NCBI GenBank assembly: GCA_948470475.1 | Contig: OX419343.1 | Location: forward strand, 23,320,069 to 23,384,068 | Source of the DNA: Galaxea fascicularis | Taxonomy: Eukaryota > Cnidaria > Anthozoa > Scleractinia > Euphylliidae | Length of the DNA stretch: 64,000 nucleotides | Reading direction: 5' to 3' | Shown here: piece after piece, positions 33,549-47,000 of the stretch | How positions within the stretch are numbered: the stretch's first letter is position 1 | Layout of the letters: each line of letters starts with the position of its first letter | Position numbers and translations under genes: made by a program | The notes under the pieces: model-generated | The model's database searches: none | Seen by the model: only the letters and a program-made list of their open reading frames with translations | Told to the model about the DNA's origin: nothing

Positions 33549-34150
33549 TCATTCAGGGTAAAATTGAATCACATGTACACATCTCAGACAGACACGGGGC
33601 TGTCAGCCTATTACCTCAAACATAAAAATGCGAACGACGACAGCAACAACAATCCATATTTATAAAGTATCAAAACGTACACTAAACAGCGTCAAACAGC
33701 ACCTTTGAAGCATCCAAATTCCAAGTGGTTTATTCATAACAACCGAATGAACATACGGCTTACAGTACATTAGAAACACTAATTTAAAAACCATTGTTTA
33801 AGAATGAATGACAAAAAGATCAATTATAAGCTGCATATTCATAAACGAACTCAATAAGAATCCATTTAATCTTAACGGTTCCGCTATGAATTACTGTAAA
33901 ATACCATAAAATACTCAGTATTTCAGTGACAATGAATTCAATTGAAATAACCATGGCTTGAAACGGGTTCGACATGTTCTACAATGTCTGGACGGCACAT
34001 GTTGCCTATTGGGCACACAAACAATTTTAAATTTCTAGGCCCTATTCCGTGTTTGGAATGGGGCGGAATAACATTCCGCTCATTTGGCTCCCGATAGAAG
34101 AATGAACAGCATAAACGAAATACCACTGATTTGCCTGGAAATACATACCA

Positions 34151-34755
34151 CTTACTAACCGAGTTCAAGGTCCGTACTGTAAGCAGGGTTCGTACAGATT
34201 TTTGGTTGCAAAATTAAAGACTTTTCCAGGCTTTTCCAGGCTCAAGTTTACAGAGTTTAGTATAGGTAATAGCATGGTTTTAATAAAAACCCAAGACTCT
34301 TACAAACTGCTTTTGTTCTTTCATAAGCTTTCCACTTGGCACAGAAAACACGCTTCCCATTTTCAAAATGAAAGGAAAATACTGAAATATTTGATCGATA
34401 TAAACCTCCAGAAAGACGGGAACCAAGTTTGTCCCATGATGCACTGCGAACATACAGTAACCACGATGCAATGCTGGCGTAAGAGAGATCTATTCGCCAA
34501 AGACGAAATTTTAAATAAGATTTGACTACCTGAAAAATTCACTTAGCAATAAAGCACTTGTTTCAGTTTACAAAACTTTTCAGCATTTTTCCAAACTTTA
34601 TCTTTATTTTCCAGACTTTTTCCAGGTCTGGAAAACTGGTTTGAAAATTTCCAGACTTTTTCAAGAATTCACTCTGTACGAACCCTGTGCAAGTTACGGG
34701 CCATAAACGAGGATCCGTAACTTCCAGTACGGACCGAGAAAATGAGGTTAGTAAG
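34151..34755. mobile_element. Nested foldback elements
   Basis: Outer arms: CTTACTAACC…GGTCCGTACTG (left) mirrored by CAGTACGGACC…GGTTAGTAAG (right). Inside lies a second element, 34184-34687, with termini CAGGGTTCGTACAG and CTGTACGAACCCTG and repeated CTTTTCCAG/TTTCCAGACTTTT motifs. The inner element apparently inserted in the outer one. A fragment of the inner family (GTGTACGAACCCTG) recurs near 62,438-62,452. Confidence 0.6.
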
Positions 34756-35409
34756 ATATTTATTTTACCTCTGAGGTCAATCAAGCGTGCGGAAAAAGAA
34801 ACTTTCAAATTTAGCGGGCCGTACAGTAGAATACGGCCCACAAAGTTGACCAACCGCAGGGAGCGTGCTAGTTAAGAGATAAAATAAGCAGAAACGTGCA
34901 TTCTTTTGGAGATTCTTTGGCGGGAAAAACGCGCGCGGCCTGCCGTGCACGTGACTTGGCACCGAGAGTAAGTTTGCTAGTCTTACGTCATCTTCGCCAA
35001 GATACTATTATAATTCACTGTAAAGCAAACACATCCTTGACAAAAATCAAAGTGAATAACCTAACTGTCTTAAATACAACAATGAGAGCTTTTTTTCTTC
35101 ATAAAAATCGTTCCCGTACAATATTTAGCAATTGCTCTTCACAAAAACTCCTAAAATACCGAGTTATATTCGCTAAACAAATGAAACTCGACAACCACCA
35201 TGAGAAATCAAATAGGACTTCCACTTCAGGAAATTCTCTGTTGATAAAATAGCATTTTTTTTTATTTGTTCGGGTCTGTTTCTTGAAACTGTTTTTTTTT
35301 ATAAAAAGCGAAAATATCCTAAATCACGTGACGCTGTTTCAGCATGCTTATGCTGGTCGAGATGCTATTGTGGCCAAGAAAAAAAAAAAAAGAAAACAGA
35401 CGAGTAAAC

Positions 35410-36330
35410 AAACAAACAAACAATTATAATATATATAATTACGAACTTATATTGCGCAGTTTCCATGACGAGATGATCAACTGCGCATTACAACAATGCA
35501 TGGAATAAAATAACAAATAATAAATACTAATTACATTTGATCATGTGTTATATAAAATATTAACATATTACATCACATAATCGCCTAACTAATGCCTGTT
35601 TACATGGAGGTAGGAAGATCTTAGCACTAGGAAGATCCTAAAAGGCGAAACAACGTTTCGTTTGGTTTACATGCAGAAATTTCTGTCTAGGTGGAAGTGG
35701 AGAATGAAAGCAAGATTGTCGACCTTTGGCAGCTGAATACCGTGAACACCCGGCCGCCGCCATGTTTGTTTTTTTGTCCGTAGTACCAGGAACTTCCTAG
35801 CGAAGGCAGTTTACATGGTGCTTGGATGTTCCTAGCGCTAGGATCTTCCTAGCTCACAGCTAGGAAGATCCTAGCATTAGGAAGATCCTAGCACTAGAGC
35901 CAAGTACGACCTCTTGCATGTAAACTGAATACAGAAAATATATGGTCCTAGGATGATCCGCCTTCTAGGATCTTCCTTGTGCTAGGATCTTCCTACCTCC
36001 ATGTAAACAGCCCCTAAGAATAAAAAGCCTAACTAAAAAGATGCGTTTTAAAAAGTTTTTTAAAAGTGTCAACAGATTTAGCCATTCTAATATCCGAAGG
36101 TAAATCGTTCCAAAGTTTTGGCGCCAAAACAAGGAAAGCACGGTCGCACAGGGTTGTTAAAGTTTTAAAATTCGGATGAGATAGCAGTATTCCGTCGTTA
36201 GATCGCAGTCCATATCTTGAGTTTAAAGGCTTAATTTTGACAAGATCGTTGATATAGGACGGTGCTAATTTGTGAATGGCTTTGAAAGTTAAAAGTAGAA
36301 TCTTAAAATTAATACGAAATGATCAGGGCG
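35410..36330 (-). mobile_element. 5'-truncated LINE (CR1/L2-type) 3' end, split by a MITE
   Basis: On the minus strand 36,325-36,031 encodes the usual C-terminal tail of CR1/L2-like polyproteins: HKLAPSYINDLVKI, CDRAFLVLAPKLWNDLPSDI and TFKKLFKTHLFS then stop. Its 3' untranslated part continues after the MITE at 35,592-35,410, with the TGCGCAGTTGATCAT hairpin and a (TTTG)n tail. The rest of the LINE is missing, as is normal for incomplete reverse transcription. Confidence 0.65.
35593..36026. mobile_element. MITE inserted in the LINE
   Basis: Near-perfect inverted ends CTGTTTACATGGAGGTAGGA and mirror TCCTACCTCCATGTAAACAG. The interior repeats CTAGGAAGATCCTAGC-type palindromes. A 10-bp direct repeat GCCTAACTAA flanks it (35583-35592 and 36027-36036). 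Joining the flanks restores continuous LINE sequence. Confidence 0.7.
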
Positions 36331-36339
36331 TTATTAGAA

Positions 36340-36780
36340 ACGGTGAATTAAAAAAAACATAGTAAATACAAAGATAAATGAGTGACAGTTTGTATTCTAA
36401 TTGATGGTCATCTAATGTACCCCTCCGGTGCGCTAATCATTGTTTTGAACCAAGGACCATTACTGTGCGAATTCAAAAACCGTGAGCACTTTCCACTTGT
36501 GCAGCAACCAATCATCAGCGGCATGAAATCACAATCTAATTACCGTTACTACTTGCGGTTTAGTTTTCTCGCCCGTGATTGGCTCTTCACTTTAAATACA
36601 GTAACATTCCATACCTCCTCATCAAATCTTGTTCTGAAATTCCTTTTTCCGGCCTAATACTGAGGCTTGGAACAAATAGGAGAGAGATCGAGAGCTAGCG
36701 CAAGTGATAAGAATCCTCTGCTTCAGCTCGTTCATTTTCATATCTTCTCCCATGTCTATCGATTTCATTTGTGTTTCACT
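36340..36780. other. Intergenic, no supported gene
   Basis: Short open frames only; none shows a domain or plausible exon borders. Confidence 0.4.
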
Positions 36781-36782
36781 TG

Positions 36783-36824
36783 TTTATTTGTGCTTTCCCT
36801 CGTACTGTGCTATATTTTTTTATT
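36783..36824 (-). terminator. Polyadenylation signals of FBXL4
   Basis: AATAAA on the minus strand at 36819-36824 and again at 36783-36788, 183 and 219 bases past the FBXL4 stop. Confidence 0.5.
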
Positions 36825-37006
36825 CACATTTCGCTTAACTATCGACCGCATTCTTTTTCTTCCCTTTTTGCTTCCTTTTTTGAGCACATGCAGGTTCAGT
36901 CCCTTCAGCTCCAATTTAGTGTTTTGCTTTTTAAGTTGTGTTTCCTTTTCTTATCAGGTGTGTTTGAGCATTGTGGGCCACCATAGCATGCGCCTTACAA
37001 GATATG

Positions 37007-40000
37007 TTACAGAGGATCTTCATTATGTACAAAGCTCTTTTTAAATGACACGTGGGGGTACATTCCCTGAAAGCTCCTAATGAATTCGGTAGATAGCTGT
37101 GAGCAGAAGGAAACGTCAAGGAATATTAACTTTTTACACTGCCGCAGCAATCTGGGGAAATAAAACAAACAAAGAAACGAACAGAGTATGAACCAACATT
37201 GCCTGGTTAAATACAGCTCCCACGCAATTTTGCAGAAAAGTGTCTTTACATTGTTGTGAAGACACAGCTTCGCCGCGAACGGTGGCTCTAATGTCCTAGT
37301 TTGCGGGGTAAACACTTTTAAGCATTTGAACGTTTCACAGAAAGGCCTAACCAGAATAAAAACAGATGAGCAGGCTATTGAACTTCTACGTTACCAGCCC
37401 TCATATTGTTGGAATTGCTGCCTGAAGTCAAACTTTTTTGGCAGCAGAGGGATCTAACGTTTTTGTTCGCTGTGAGAAACTTTTAAGCATCTAAAAGTTG
37501 CATTTAAAAGCGTGACCATTGCATAAAAGTTGAGGAGCAGCCAATAAACGTATACGTTCCTGGGATACTAGAGAGATTAAGCATCACGTGTACGGATAAA
37601 AGTTACTGGGTATTGGCGTGTTACCTAGTGATTGAATTCGCACGAATCAGACCAGTACCCAACACATCCACTTGTTCGATATCTGGACAGTTGTCCGCTA
37701 GCGCTTCGACCACGTCATCGTTAATGCACCTGAGATTAAGAATACCATATAACAAGCCTGTGAAAATGTGTGAGACTCTGGAATCTTTCAATCATTTCGG
37801 ACAGAGAAGCAATATCGCTAGTATGGCCCTAAAATTAGAACTTCATACACAGACTTCGTCTCAAGGTACGTAGACTACAAACTCATGTATTGGAAATCTA
37901 AAATTCCAACGTGCAAAATCTAGTGAAGGTCAAATTTTGTCAGTAAAACTCTTTGGTTAGCTAGTTTAAAATATAGTTCAAAAATACTTTTTTTTTTCGC
38001 TAAAATAAATCTGTTCGAAATGCATTGCGGCATTTTTTCCTTTTTTCACCAAATCTTGACTTTTTAAAGCCTTTAAAACTGAGCATCAGTTTGGTTCACG
38101 ACCGTGTCAGAAGGGGCATGGGTCTATTCCGCATTTGACGTCACAAACTGATTTGCATCGCATTAACTCTTTGTAAACATGCATGCAAAGTAGATTGTGA
38201 CGTCAAATCAGGAATAGACCCACTCCCTTCTGACTCGGTCGTGCACCGAAGTGGAGATATGTCCAAACTGATTTGTTATTTTCGTAGTTTTTTTTTTTAA
38301 TTTTTTATTTTTATTTGTGACTTGTTATTCTTGCGATTGCGTTCATTACTGGACACAAGTGAATGATACTTGGTTTTTCGTACGTTTCGAAGTCTATAAA
38401 AAGGCAGGATTTATTAAAAAAAGGCAGCAATGCGTTTCGAACAGGTGCAAAGATTTATTTTAGCGAAAAAAATATTTTGGGGTTAGCGGCACTTTAAGTT
38501 ATTTGACATGGGACTCGGACACGCTTGCCTACCCGATCAAGATGGCGTCGAAAACCGTCTTAAGGCCTGTTGGTTGGACAGCAGCCAACGGCTGCATGTT
38601 AATCCTTCAAATTCTTGTTCCAGTTTGCTTTCTCCTTTATTATAAAATATGTCACGACATTGCGTGCGTCGCGGCATTTGGAAACACAACATGAAGGTTA
38701 GACAGGCACAATTTTGCCTTGGTCATGGAACTTTCATCAAAGAAAACACTCATTCACCTTATAGCTGTAACAAAAAGTTTCTTCAACTTCTTACATTTGG
38801 ACGCCAAGTAAGCCACACATTCCGCTGAAGTTACGTTTGTGCTGCAAAGAGGACAGCAACAAATGTACTATGTTAGGGCAGATACTCGAGGTTTACAGCA
38901 AATATTAATTTTCTCCTAGCTCCATTTGCTAGAAGATCCAATAACATATTCTTTAACTCGAAACGTTTCCTTCTCAACACCCAAGCAGCTGTACACGTTA
39001 AATTTATGCTAAAGCCAAAGACCCTGTATATATTGCAGGCAACCCGTAAAAGGTTGCGTCCAATCTAATATTCCATTTTGCTAATGATCAGTTCCAAGTG
39101 AATTGTGGGTAGATCCAGTCCTTTGTTGGGGCAAACGGTCAAAATTAGAATTTCAAATTACGTCTTTAAATAGCCGTTTGCCCTCACAAAGGACTGGATC
39201 TACCCACAATTCACTTGGAACTGATCATTAGCAAAATGGCGTATTCCCTTCCCCAGAAAGTAAGAGACTGGGGCGAATGAGGGAAGGTGTAGTCTCTCAA
39301 GAAAACAGGGAATTGTTGTTAATGGCAGTGGAAGTCTGTTACCTGCTACCACTACCCAAACCATCCCACAATCCCTTCCTCGTTCCAGTCTCTTCATCGT
39401 TTCTAGAAACGATAGCTCTGCAAACAAAGCAAAACTAAACAAACATCGAAACAAAACCAAAGAAAATAAAATAAGATAATTGCAACACTTTCAATGTGGA
39501 CGGCGAAACGTAGTCTTCTGAAAACGCTGACGTCATTCACATCACGCGAGATTCAGTCACCGTGCGCATGCACAGAAACCGAGCATTTAACTTTGTGGAC
39601 TGGGACAACGTTGCAAAAACAATAGTGTGGCCGTTCTTGCTTGAGATTATAACCTGATCTCTTAGGTGAGAATACTGAGCCGTTACCGCCACTTGGCCGC
39701 CTAAGAAGCTATGTATGCACAATATTTTCTTTTACTTCTTTAATACAAATTCCCGGCTAACGTCTGTAAAGACATTGTTCACTCACCACCAACCAATATC
39801 AAGTTCCTCTAGTAAAGCGCAGCCGTCAGCCAAGCAGGTAATGCCAGATTCGGACAGGCTTTTATTTCGCCACAAATCGAGTGACACAAGTCCACTGGGT
39901 AAGTAAAACAGAAAATATGGTAAGTTCAGCGAGAGAAATTAGTCACATTAGTGTATTCTCCCAAACAATACACAGACACCGTTTTTTGGCTCTTTGGGTC

Positions 40001-40633
40001 CGCAAACTGAGGAACAAATTAAATGAGCGAAAGACAAAATTCGCATTGACTTGGACAATGTAGTTTTGAACAGTTGATTCGGATAATCGCATTTAGAGGT
40101 CGTGAAAAATTCAACAATTCATTTTATTTCAAAGTTCTTGATATGGTTTGACAGCCAGCCCAATAAGCTCTAATTTGAAGTAGGGGTTTACGTATCTACA
40201 GTTTAAACCGGACGAGCTACATCGCTTGGACGCGAGACACCCCTGAAGGCATACGGTAACCTTGACTGGGAGTTGATTTACATGAGTGTGCCCATGAGTA
40301 TCTCAAACGATAACAAATCATGATGATGACGAACATGACGATAACAATAAAGATAATTAAGCATGATACTGCTGTTGATGATGATAACGGCGACAAATGT
40401 AATGCAATGTGATGTATATTGATATAGCGCACACACTACATAGTCTCATGGCGGAATACAATTCGCCGCTGTAAGACCATGTTTGATTTCACTCACCCAC
40501 CCAACCCATGCAGGGATGTGAAAGACATGAAATCAGAGATGGGATAGACCACCACATCGGGGACTACGCCCCCAAGGCTTTTCGAAACGATGACGATGAC
40601 GATGACGAGGATGATGGTGATGATGATGATGAT

Positions 40634-40668
<35 letters not shown>

Positions 40669-41904
40669 TGACGACAAGGATGATGATGGTGATAACGATG
40701 ATGATGATGATGATGATCACGACGATGATGATTGTAATAACGGCGACGTGACGACAACAATAATGCGAATGATGATAATGATGATAGAGTTGAGCGGTAA
40801 GTAACACTGACCAAAATGATGACAATAACGACTGCAAAAATGTCAACAAAGTTGAACCCAACAAAATAGACAACACAATCTTTTGAAAACAAAATTCACG
40901 AAACTTTACCTGCAGTGATTACTAAGTGACTGCATCAGAAGGTCACTTTCAACAAGAGAAGCGCAGCCACCTAAATTGAGATGCTGCAGGCCCTTCCATG
41001 ATCTGAGTGAAAAGTAGAATTAGGCCCCGTTCAGACTAGGTGCCTGTGCCCGGTTCTCGGGAACCGGCACTGGTCTGAACATGGCTTTTTGTTGGTGCCC
41101 GCGCACAAATCTGAGCACCGTGCCCGGGCACGGGCACTACCTCCAAGGGTAGTACTCGGGCACCGTTCCCGGGCACGGGAACTTGTCTGAACACGTTTGC
41201 ATGTGTTCCCGCGTTTTTTCCCCTGTTTCCCCACGATGCAGTCACGAAAATAGCGGCAATATTGCAGAGTGCTGAAAAAGATAAACTGGGCACTAAGCCT
41301 TCTGCACGAGTGTGAACATCCTCGGTGCAGGGCACTGAGGTGTCTGGACAGCGTCCTTTTTAGTGCCCGGGAACGGTGCCGCGGAACGGGCACTTAGTCT
41401 GAACGGGGCCTTAGTCTCCAGTTCAGTTCGTAAAAGTACACCAAGTAAAATTTACAGTATGAAATATAAGAAACCTCGGTAAAACGAGATCCCCAGAATA
41501 ACAGAGATTGTTATTCAATCAATTGTGACACTGTCCAAGTATGATCATTACGCACTCACTGTACCTCGTACGCATACAACAGATACTCTGGGAGTTATAT
41601 AACATGCCATAGAAATACAGCCAATCAGATTTCACCCAACCTTCCCATCGTGCACCGCACTGATTGAGTAGGTCTACGTATTTTCTGTAGCATGGCCTGA
41701 AGGCTCGGAAAGGCTCGTGTGTATACGAAGAAAATACAAGTCACTCGTAGGATATTACACGGTATACAACTCGACAGCGTTGCATAACTAGTATTTAAAT
41801 AATTTTCATAAAACAGCGGCTTTCGATATACTGGTTCTTTTCCTTAATGGGGACATAGTTTTTGGGTGAAGATGTTGTTAACCCTTTCACTACCAAGGGG
41901 TTCT

Positions 41905-41951
<47 letters not shown>

Positions 41952-44023
41952 CCGGTAAGTGCCATTTGGCACTATCGGGAGTGAAAGGGTTAACTCAGCT
42001 GTAGAAAACGCTTTTAGACAAAGTTCCAAACAAAGGCGTTTGCAACAGACAAACACATAGTCCTTGTTAACTTTCAAGAAAGAAAAAGGTACGTTTTAAG
42101 AGCGACTTTGACAAGATAAGTTTGCTTTCAAAACGTAAACAGCGCGAAGCAGTCTTTCCATGAATGGTGTCTGATTACTTAAATATACCTACTTAATCAA
42201 TTCTTTGAGTGTATCGTCTGTGAGTTTACTGACTCTGTAGAGGTTGACTCTTTTCAATTTCTTCAAGCTTTGAAGCCTTATCAGCCCATCTTTATCCAGT
42301 AATTTTGAATTGCACGACTGCAGGTCAAGTTCTAAAATACACAAAATAAAGAGAAAAAAACTTCAGACCATGACAAGTCAATCACCTGCTTTCCATTTCT
42401 GGTGGACTGCCACGCGTAAGATAGTATAAGAAGACCTGAAAAATTTCATCAGCAACCTTGGTGGTAAATTCTAAGCAGCTGTATTTTGAAACAGTTGTAC
42501 TTTTTGACTGGACAAATACCCGCAAAACTCAAGAAGCTTAAATCCCTATCTATCTAATCTTTCCAACAATAGCCTTTTGAAATCTAAGAAGCTAGCAAGC
42601 GCCACAAGTCAGTGAGGCCTTGTGAAAAGAAATGGCTGTTGAAAAAGTCGGTTCAGAAGCAAAACAAACGAGCGAAAAAACTAAAATAATAAAGAAAGCG
42701 TGAGATAAAAACATTATTTCATTATTTCTTGCCGACAGCTTACATTTAGTGATGATTAAAATTCCCCGTCATAAGATGTTTTCGGCGTTATTAGAACACA
42801 AAATGCCTTAAATATCTTGTACAGCATTTCTCCAAATTCGCCTCAAAAGAGATATCTAGAGTCGATTTCGTTTACCTAGTCTTATTCCGAAATAGAGCCC
42901 GCCGGAAGGACTGTAAACATACCAGCAAAGAAAATCCATATAAGAACTGAAATAAAACTGGCTGCTCGGGAAGCTGCGGATCATGTACAACACGAGAGGA
43001 ACGTTATTAAGATGACAAACCTTCTAAGTTTGGACAATGCTGGCAAACAGCTTGTACCACTTGATCGTCTACAAACTGACAGCAGCTTAACCTTAGACAA
43101 ACAAGCCTCCTTCCACAATGCTGGACGAATCTGACACGCAAAAGAGAAAAATAAATAAAATTCGTGTATCTAAATTAATCTCTTAAGCCTGTTGCATGGA
43201 TTCGAAATAAGGTTCCCTGAAGGAGATTTCACTCAGGGAAAAAAAAAAGAAAATTGATAAGGTTCGCCCAAGGAATTTCCATGACTTCTCTGACTGTTTA
43301 AAACAATGTAGTCTCATGTTAACTTGTATGATAATAAAAGGATTTGCGAGAAAACATTGTGAAACTGAATCAAAACTGAACCACAGCCAACAGCTTAAAC
43401 GTTGTTTTTCTTCCAGAGAAAAAATGTGCACGAACCACGCACGAACGCGCGGATGCACGCACGCACGTGCAGCGCCAATTTTTTTTTTATGTTTTCGTTG
43501 CCCTCGATCGCCATCGCTTTTGCCAAAAGGTTTCAACACAAGCGTACATAGTTGTCATCGTGTAACAGCGCGAAGACAAATTTAAAGGAAGCAGTCTGTT
43601 GCGGCAGTCCACGCATTGTAGTTTAATGGTCTGTGTAGAAACTCTTTCAACGCGTTTCCGCGGCAAAATGTTGCGTTAGAAATTGGCCGTCCACTTTGTT
43701 CCGTTCCTGAAAAATTGTGCCGTGTAACACCACCTTTACGTCCCTGTTAACCTAAGTATTGATTTAGCGGGAAAATGGATTCTCAATAACTCTCTACACA
43801 GGTGAAAATAGGGCATTCAATTCGGGATCCGCAGTCGGGATAAGCCAGGGAGAAGAGGTGGTCTAGACGCTGCTTAAGGACATGTAAAGTTTTTGGTTTC
43901 TGCCACTCAGCACCTGCATATTGTCGGGGCGGTGACAGCATCATATGAACCACACCAAGACAGGTCAAGCTTCTCAGTTGAGGTACATCGTGTGTGAAGA
44001 GAATCAAGGGCATCATTCGTAAT
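37007..44023 (-). CDS. FBXL4: FBXL4 leucine-rich repeat exons (exons 8-15)
   Basis: Eight exons, each carrying about one or two repeats: [112 protein letters not shown]. These are cysteine-containing LRRs of the FBXL type, forming the substrate-binding curve. Confidence 0.9.
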
Positions 44024-47000
44024 CTGGAAGAAAAACCAAATAAACAACAAAATACGTTGAAAGTAAAGAAGGTGTCACTGAACAAGGGGGGCATTATTCG
44101 GATTGTCCAACTCCCGCCACTGTGCCAAGGCGTTTCTCAGACTGCTTCAGCCATTTTAAAACGTTTTTAATGCCCGCGTGGCAGTTCCAACATTGCTTCA
44201 ACATTCAACAATTTTTGAACTAAAGTGAAGATGGATTGTTGAAACAGCTAAAAAGTGTTGAAAACGTGTTCGAAGGGTGTTGAAATAATTTTTTTTGTTG
44301 CAGGTTCAAACTTCCATTCAACCTTTCCGTTTTCGAAAACGTTTGACCACTTGTTGGACAAATGCGCGCGCACAAAAGGAACAAGGGCTTGCTCCCAGTT
44401 TTTTGCCATGGATGTTTTGAGAAGTTCAAGAACGCTAAGATGTTAGAACCGTTTGAACAACTTTCACGAAGCATTGCGTAAACTTGCAACATTTGTCCAA
44501 CATTGGTAACATCTTCAGTTGCCGTGACACCAAGAGGGTGCTTTATTAATGGCGAGAGTGCTTAAGAATGGACACTTTTGTAGGAAATCATGAAATTTTG
44601 TACCTACCAAATTCCAGTAAGGCTTCAAATCTAATTCCTTGTACCAAACAGGGTCATAGCAATGAAGAAAAAATAATCTGCAATGCATGCATGTATGCAA
44701 TAATTACTTATACAATAATTGCCGACATATGTTCTACAGCCAAACCTATATTAAGTGCCTCTCTGTTGAGCGGCCAAGCTCCATTGAACGGTCATCTAAT
44801 AACAGATTCCCAAAAATTGCTCCCCGTGTTTATTGTAAACTTGACCTATATTGAGCTGTGTATTTCAACGGTATTAAAACGCTAACCTAGTTCGATTAAA
44901 ATCACAGTGCAATGGTTTGACAGAATGAATAAGCGCAGCACGTCATGAAACATGCCATAACACGTATTTTACACTGATATTTTGCATAAAGCTGCTACTG
45001 TTGTGTCATGAGTTTGATGTTTATGGCAAAACTGTTGACAGTGTGGACATTACAACAAACGCGATTGCACTGTTAACAAGGACGAACGTCTTGGAATATA
45101 GCGATAAAATGTGCATCGTTCAGTTTCTCCAGCCTTTGCTCAATCTTAGAACTCCTCTATCAAGTGGTCACTTGGCGATTTCTTGAGGCTGGCCGCTTAA
45201 TAGAGGTTTGAAGTTGTAAACAGGGATAATAGAGTGGGTCTAAAACCAAAAAACAAAGCATTTACTGTAACCAATCACAGCAGACGAAGACGGCTGAGCG
45301 AACCAATCAGAATTTGAAGTAATTACATGCAACCGGCGCCAAGCGCGGGAAAATGCGCGCGTGCAACTAGCGATTGGTTTTGGTTTTGCTTCCCATTGGC
45401 TGAGAAAGTGGCGCGAGTTTTGTCAACCAATCACAAAGCAAAGTAAAGTAAAGCAAACGTGAATTACGTTCGACACTCAGTTGAAAACCGTTCTAAAGTA
45501 TCGAGTAATCACTGATTTAGAAGATATTTATAAATTCCTGGTTTCACGGGATGCTGTATCCAAATATAATATCTGCTGGTGAATAGCAAGTTTGTGTCTT
45601 TCCCCGCCGTATTGTTGTGTCCTCCGTCCTCGCTGTATTATGAGAGGGCTTGGTTTTGGGTAGGATACAATTGAAATAAGTACAACCCCCCTCTCATGGC
45701 GCCTGGTCAAGACGCCTGTAAATAGCCACTTTCTCTTCCTCACTCTGTTTGTTTGTCGCCTTATTGATGCATGTGTTTGTTTATAAAACATGTAAAAGAA
45801 CGTTATTTACTTGTTAAGCTTACCGGCAGGTTCGTGCAGCCCTGGTGAGGTCAATCAACTCCAGAAATGAAAAGATGTAGAGAATCAGTTCACTCTATTG
45901 AGGCAAAAAAAGGAAATGAAAATGTAATTTATTTTAGCTTGATAGCGTGAGAAGTGGTTGCCCAATCTCCCGAGCCAGGGGCTCATGTATTAAACGTTCG
46001 AGTATTCCGGATCGAATTGGAATTTAGCGGTGTTGGTTCTTGGGGAGAGGGGAAAACCGGAGTACCCGGAGAAAAACCTCTCGAAACAGAGAAAAGAACC
46101 AACAACAAATTCAACCCACATATGACGTCGAGTCCGGGAATCGAACCCGGACCACATTGGTGGGAGCCGAAACATTCACTACTTCTGTCAGCAAGCTACC
46201 GGAATCTTGGTTCACAGAGCAACTGTATTGTAAACTTAAGGAAGCCATCGAAAATTGGAATTTGTCACATTCTTCAGATGGCTGACTGACTCATCCTCTA
46301 TAAACCATTCCTTTACATTGTCTCGTAGTGAAGTCAGAATGGAGATGAACTAAAGGATAAAAAAAAAAAAAAACAGCCAAGTTGAATGGTGCTTAGCGCG
46401 CCAGCCAAATAACTATGATCAGTCAGGGTTTTACCACTGGTCAAACAGGAATAAATAACGCTTTGATTGTAAGTTAATAGTTTCTAGGTGTGTAAATGAA
46501 AAGTTTCAATAGTCCAGTGTTGGCATAAAACTACATTAAAGTCCACCGGGAACAAGTTTATGGAAAATAATAAAATATCAACACACCTACCGGTAAAATA
46601 TCAAAGGAACCATTGCGTGGCAAACCCTCTTTCTCTTCATTAAGAGAGAGCTCTCGAAATAGACGAGCTGTCAGAGACAAGTCTGAATCGCCGAATCCCG
46701 CGGGTTTCCGCTTCCCAAAGGAGGTCGCAATAGCTGGTTTTCCGTACAAAAAGACAGCATCGAGCTCGGTGTAGTATTTCAGATGTTGTTGGCTGAATTC
46801 CAATCGTATGAAACTGAAAAAGGAATTTTGAGGCTACAGTGTATCGTTAACTGAGTTAACAGAACCAACTAGTAATTTGTTTTATTACGTGTGCGTCTAA
46901 TTTTGGAGATGAGCTTGAACGTTCTAAATTTTCCACGATTTGAGCCTGAAAACCTACTTCAATAGATCAATGCGGACGTGACCAAGAAACCTATTAAAGT

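Noticed and set aside
33229..33552. Frame of Ser/Arg/Pro repeats (SFVRSF…PSVCPSV)
   Set aside because: Produced by a tetranucleotide microsatellite; no exon borders or start context.
40493..40892. Long frames of poly-Asp, poly-His and poly-Ile
   Set aside because: All derive from the GAT/GAC microsatellite in an FBXL4 intron.
46270..46350. Exon-like frame after TCCTTTAG ([15 protein letters not shown]) next to FBXL4 exon 5
   Set aside because: Does not match the F-box; the true F-box exon is 45824-45894 and fits in phase.
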